From VRUE01 sp963698085 (lineage in GTDB: Bacteria > Actinomycetota > Thermoleophilia > Solirubrobacterales > 70-9): 64,000 nucleotides of DNA. This document shows positions 61,794 through 64,000 of the stretch, piece by piece; the first letter of the stretch is position 1; the number at the start of each line of letters is the position of its first letter. The DNA lies in the NCBI GenBank assembly GCA_963698085.1, contig OY969122.1:248001-312000 (forward strand), written 5' to 3'. The position numbers were made by a program, and so were the translations under genes. The notes beneath the pieces were generated by a model. That model was not told where the DNA came from. It made no database searches and was given only the letters and a program-made list of their open reading frames with translations.

Positions 61794-62692
61794 GCGGTCT
61801 GGTCGCCGGCGCGGGCGGCCGTTGCGCTGATCTCCTCGACAAACTCGGGCCAGAGCGCCGGCGGCAGATCGTGGCCCATGCCCGCGAAGATGCGCAGGCG
61901 GGAGTCGCGGATGGCGCGAGCAGTGGCGCGGCCGGCGGCGGGGCGGATCAGCGGGTCGCTGCCCCCGTGCAGGACGGTCGCCGGCAAGCGCAGACGTTCC
62001 AATGCCGCGGTGCGATCGCCCGAGGCGGTGATCGCGTGCAGCTGGCGGGCGACGCCGGCGCGGCTGTGGGAGCGATCGTAGGAGGCGGCGGCCAGCTCAC
62101 GGAACCTCGTCTCGTCCATCGGGTAGGCGGGCGAGCCGATCGTCTTGAAGGTCCTCACGGTCTGCTCGATCGCCGCCTCCCGCCCCGCGCTGGGCCGTGC
62201 AAACAGCGTGCCGAAGGCCTTCCAGGCTGGTATCCCGAGCCAGCGGTTGCCCGTGGACGACATCATCGAGACCAGCGAGCGCACCCTTTGCGGGTGCTGG
62301 ATTGCAATGGTCTGGGCGATCATCCCGCCCATCGAGGCGCCGACGAGATGCGCCGAGTCGATCTCCAGGTAGTCCATTAACGCGGTGGTGTCCGCGGCCA
62401 TGTCGCGCAGCCGGTAAGGCGCCGTGCTGCGGCGGCCCAGCAGCATGTCGGTTCGCTTCGGCACCCCGGCAGAGTCGATCTTGGTCGAGCGGCCGATGTC
62501 GCGATTGTCGAAACAGACGACGCGGAAGCCATGCTCGGCCAGCATCGCGCACAACGCCTCGTCCCAGGCGAGCATCTGCGTCGCCAGCCCCATGATCAGC
62601 AGCAGCGGCTCCCCGTCCCGCTCGCCAATCTCCTGGTAGGCGAGGTCGATCCCGTTGGCGGGTGCGAAGCGCTCTTCGCTTAGGCCGTGCAT
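61733..62692 (-). CDS. Alpha/beta-fold hydrolase
   Basis: A 319-residue hydrolase. The oxyanion region is LLLIMGLATQMLAWDE, the nucleophile elbow is VGASMGGMIAQ (Ser in GASMG), and the acid and His are probably in GGSDPLIRP and GMGHDLPP. It resembles aclacinomycin methylesterase-like or haloperoxidase-like hydrolases. The last about 20 residues (from RAGDQTAQRLGPT) are encoded over the end of the facing LAGLIDADG gene and look like a readthrough extension. The substrate is unknown. Confidence 0.88.
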   Translation of the reverse strand: MHGLSEERFAPANGIDLAYQEIGERDGEPLLLIMGLATQMLAWDEALCAMLAEHGFRVVCFDNRDIGRSTKIDSAGVPKRTDMLLGRRSTAPYRLRDMAADTTALMDYLEIDSAHLVGASMGGMIAQTIAIQHPQRVRSLVSMMSSTGNRWLGIPAWKAFGTLFARPSAGREAAIEQTVRTFKTIGSPAYPMDETRFRELAAASYDRSHSRAGVARQLHAITASGDRTAALERLRLPATVLHGGSDPLIRPAAGRATARAIRDSRLRIFAGMGHDLPPALWPEFVEEISATAARAGDQTAQRLGPTNSSSLATSALRET

Positions 62693-62728
62693 CCGGCCAG
62701 CTTAGTCCCGCCAGCTAAGTTGCTAGCG

Positions 62729-63832
62729 ATGCGGACCGCGATCGTCTCCGACATGCACCTCGGCAACGCCTTCGGCGAGGACCTGCTGCGCGACGCCGGC
62801 ATCCGCCGCGTCCTGCTCGCCGAGCTTGCCGAGGCCGACCGGCTGATCCTGCTCGGCGACGCATTGGAGTTGCGCGAACTGCCTCTCGCAACGGCGCTCG
62901 AGAGCTCCCGGCCCTTCTTCGAAGAGCTCGGCGAGGCGATGGCCGGTCGCCCCGTGATCATCGTTCCCGGCAACCACGATCATCGGCTCGCCGAGCCCCT
63001 GCTCGAGCGCTTGGCACTGGCCGGGGAGCCACTCGGACTCGACCACCGCGCCGGGCCTGCCGATGAGCCGGCGACCCGCATCGCCACCTGGCTGGGCGGC
63101 GCCGAGCTGCAGCTCGCCTACCCGGGGATCTGGCTGCGCGACGACGTCTACGCCACGCACGGCCATTACATGGACTGCCACATGGCGCTGCCACGGCTCG
63201 AGTGCATCGCGGCCGCCGCGACGATGCGGGCGCTGCGGCCACTACCCGGGCGGCCCGGTCCCGCCGACTACGAGCGCGTGCTGCGACCGGTCTACGGCCT
63301 CACTTATGGGCTCGCCCAGGGCGGAGTGGCACGCAAGGCGGCTCGTCCCTCCGAGCGCATCTGGCGCGCGGTCGCGAGCAGCAACGGACGGGCCGGCCGA
63401 GTCCGCCGGGCAGCGCTACGCGCGGCGGTGCCAGCCGGTATCTGGGGCATCAACCGGCTTCTTCGCGCCGAGTTCGACGCCAACCTCTCGGCGACCTCGA
63501 TCTCCCAAAGCGGGATAGCCGCCGCAACCGAGCTGGCCCGCAGCCTTGGCTTGGAGGCGGCCCACACGATCACCGGCCATACCCACCGGGGCGGCCCGCA
63601 CGACGCCGAGGCGGAGTGGACGCTGCACAACGGCGGTCGGCTACACAACACCGGCAGCTGGGTCTTCGCCTCTGCCTTCCACCACCCCGGCACGCCGCCC
63701 GGCCCGTACTGGCCGGGGACGATCACCTGGCTGGAGGACAGCGGCCCGCCGCGCCGCCAACGGTTGCTACTGGAGCGCTCTCGCGAGGAGCTGGGCGCGG
63801 CCGTGGTCGGCCTCGCTGCCTCGATCGGCTAG
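62729..63832 (+). CDS. Metallophosphoesterase
   Basis: A 367-residue calcineurin-like phosphoesterase. Metal ligands appear in order: SDMHLGN (Asp-x-His), LGDALELREL (Gly-Asp), PGNHDHR (Gly-Asn-His), THGHYMDCH and GHTHRGGPH. ATG 62729 was chosen because the protein then starts with the first strand (MRTAIVSDMH). The central insert contains LRPVYGLTYGLAQGG. It may be a UDP-diacylglucosamine-hydrolase-like or generic phosphodiesterase. It shares stop-codon bases with the facing partial gene. Confidence 0.88.
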   Translation: MRTAIVSDMHLGNAFGEDLLRDAGIRRVLLAELAEADRLILLGDALELRELPLATALESSRPFFEELGEAMAGRPVIIVPGNHDHRLAEPLLERLALAGEPLGLDHRAGPADEPATRIATWLGGAELQLAYPGIWLRDDVYATHGHYMDCHMALPRLECIAAAATMRALRPLPGRPGPADYERVLRPVYGLTYGLAQGGVARKAARPSERIWRAVASSNGRAGRVRRAALRAAVPAGIWGINRLLRAEFDANLSATSISQSGIAAATELARSLGLEAAHTITGHTHRGGPHDAEAEWTLHNGGRLHNTGSWVFASAFHHPGTPPGPYWPGTITWLEDSGPPRRQRLLLERSREELGAAVVGLAASIG

Positions 63833-64000
63833 CCGGCCGAGAGCCACTCGGCGACGATCCGGCCGATCTCCTCGCCGGCGTCCTCCTGCAGGAAGTGGCC
63901 GGCGTTCTCGATCGCCCGCGGCGGCGGGAAGTCGAGCTGCGCGGAGACCCTCTCGCCGACGGAGAAGGGCAACACCGGGTCGGAATCGGCCCAGAGGACT
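63829..64000 (-). CDS. Haloalkane dehalogenase-like hydrolase, C-terminal part
   Basis: A partial gene running off the window. The visible 56 residues contain VLWADSDPVLPFSVGER (catalytic acid region) and AGHFLQEDAGEEIGRIVAEW (catalytic His), the typical end of haloalkane dehalogenases and related alpha/beta hydrolases. The TAG stop (63831-63829) overlaps the phosphoesterase stop in the palindrome CTAG. Confidence 0.75.
   Translation of the reverse strand, partial: VLWADSDPVLPFSVGERVSAQLDFPPPRAIENAGHFLQEDAGEEIGRIVAEWLSAG

Overview
The window is high-GC, densely packed DNA with many 1-4 base overlaps between genes. It fits an actinobacterium, most likely of the Thermoleophilia/Solirubrobacterales type (inference). 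Supports are a MurE with the meso-diaminopimelate DNPR motif, tandem GTGGG MraZ boxes before mraZ, a secretin-less Tad locus, and a secreted protein whose N-terminus looks like the repetitive family common in that group.

Layout. 1-1.9 kb: sugar ABC transporter genes of xylose type. 2-12.8 kb, minus strand: mraZ-rsmH-ftsL-ftsI-murE-murF-mraY followed by uvrA. 12.8-18.8 kb: a membrane protein, then a Tad pilus/secretion operon with its own histidine kinase and response regulator, and a DUF192 gene. 18.9-22.5 kb: a hypothetical gene, a degenerate Rho-like gene, glpD and a nitroreductase. 22.5-29.7 kb: a cobalamin riboswitch heading an ECF transporter operon whose extracellular parts (alpha/alpha toroid and two DUF4430 proteins) resemble the two domains of vertebrate intrinsic factor/transcobalamin. 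29.7-36 kb: an acetyltransferase, a nonsense-split DUF2007 gene, and a broken RHS/polymorphic-toxin locus with small putative immunity genes. 35.3-38.5 kb: secreted proteins, a TPR gene and an epimerase separated by a MITE-like element.

38.5-47.4 kb holds the strongest candidate for an undescribed system. An ArsR-like regulator with a repeated operator is followed by a structurally odd tRNA and a translationally coupled series: ArgRS-like synthetase, fused aminodeoxychorismate synthase (PabA-PabB), GNAT transferase, HDAC-like amidohydrolase, chorismate mutase, P450 and a SidA-type N-monooxygenase. I read it as a tRNA-dependent biosynthetic cluster for an amino-aryl (4-aminophenylalanine-like) metabolite. 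It is followed by a frameshifted quinoprotein-like lipoprotein and small SnoaL/SRPBCC proteins.

50.66-60.74 kb is a genomic island between direct repeats of the 3' half of tRNA-Glu. It carries a frameshifted tyrosine integrase, VapBC, a PIN-like membrane protein, a single-chain restriction-modification enzyme and a ParS-like/RES toxin-antitoxin pair. After it come tRNA-Glu, tRNA-Leu, a LAGLIDADG-type protein, an alpha/beta hydrolase, a phosphoesterase and a partial dehalogenase-like gene.

Short palindromic elements recur and two lie in frame inside genes: a 47-bp element in murF and a 120-bp element in the ECF ATPase gene. A relative of the latter lies between ftsI and murE. No intergenic stretch exceeds 300 bases. 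Single-base frameshifts in three genes could be real decay or assembly errors.
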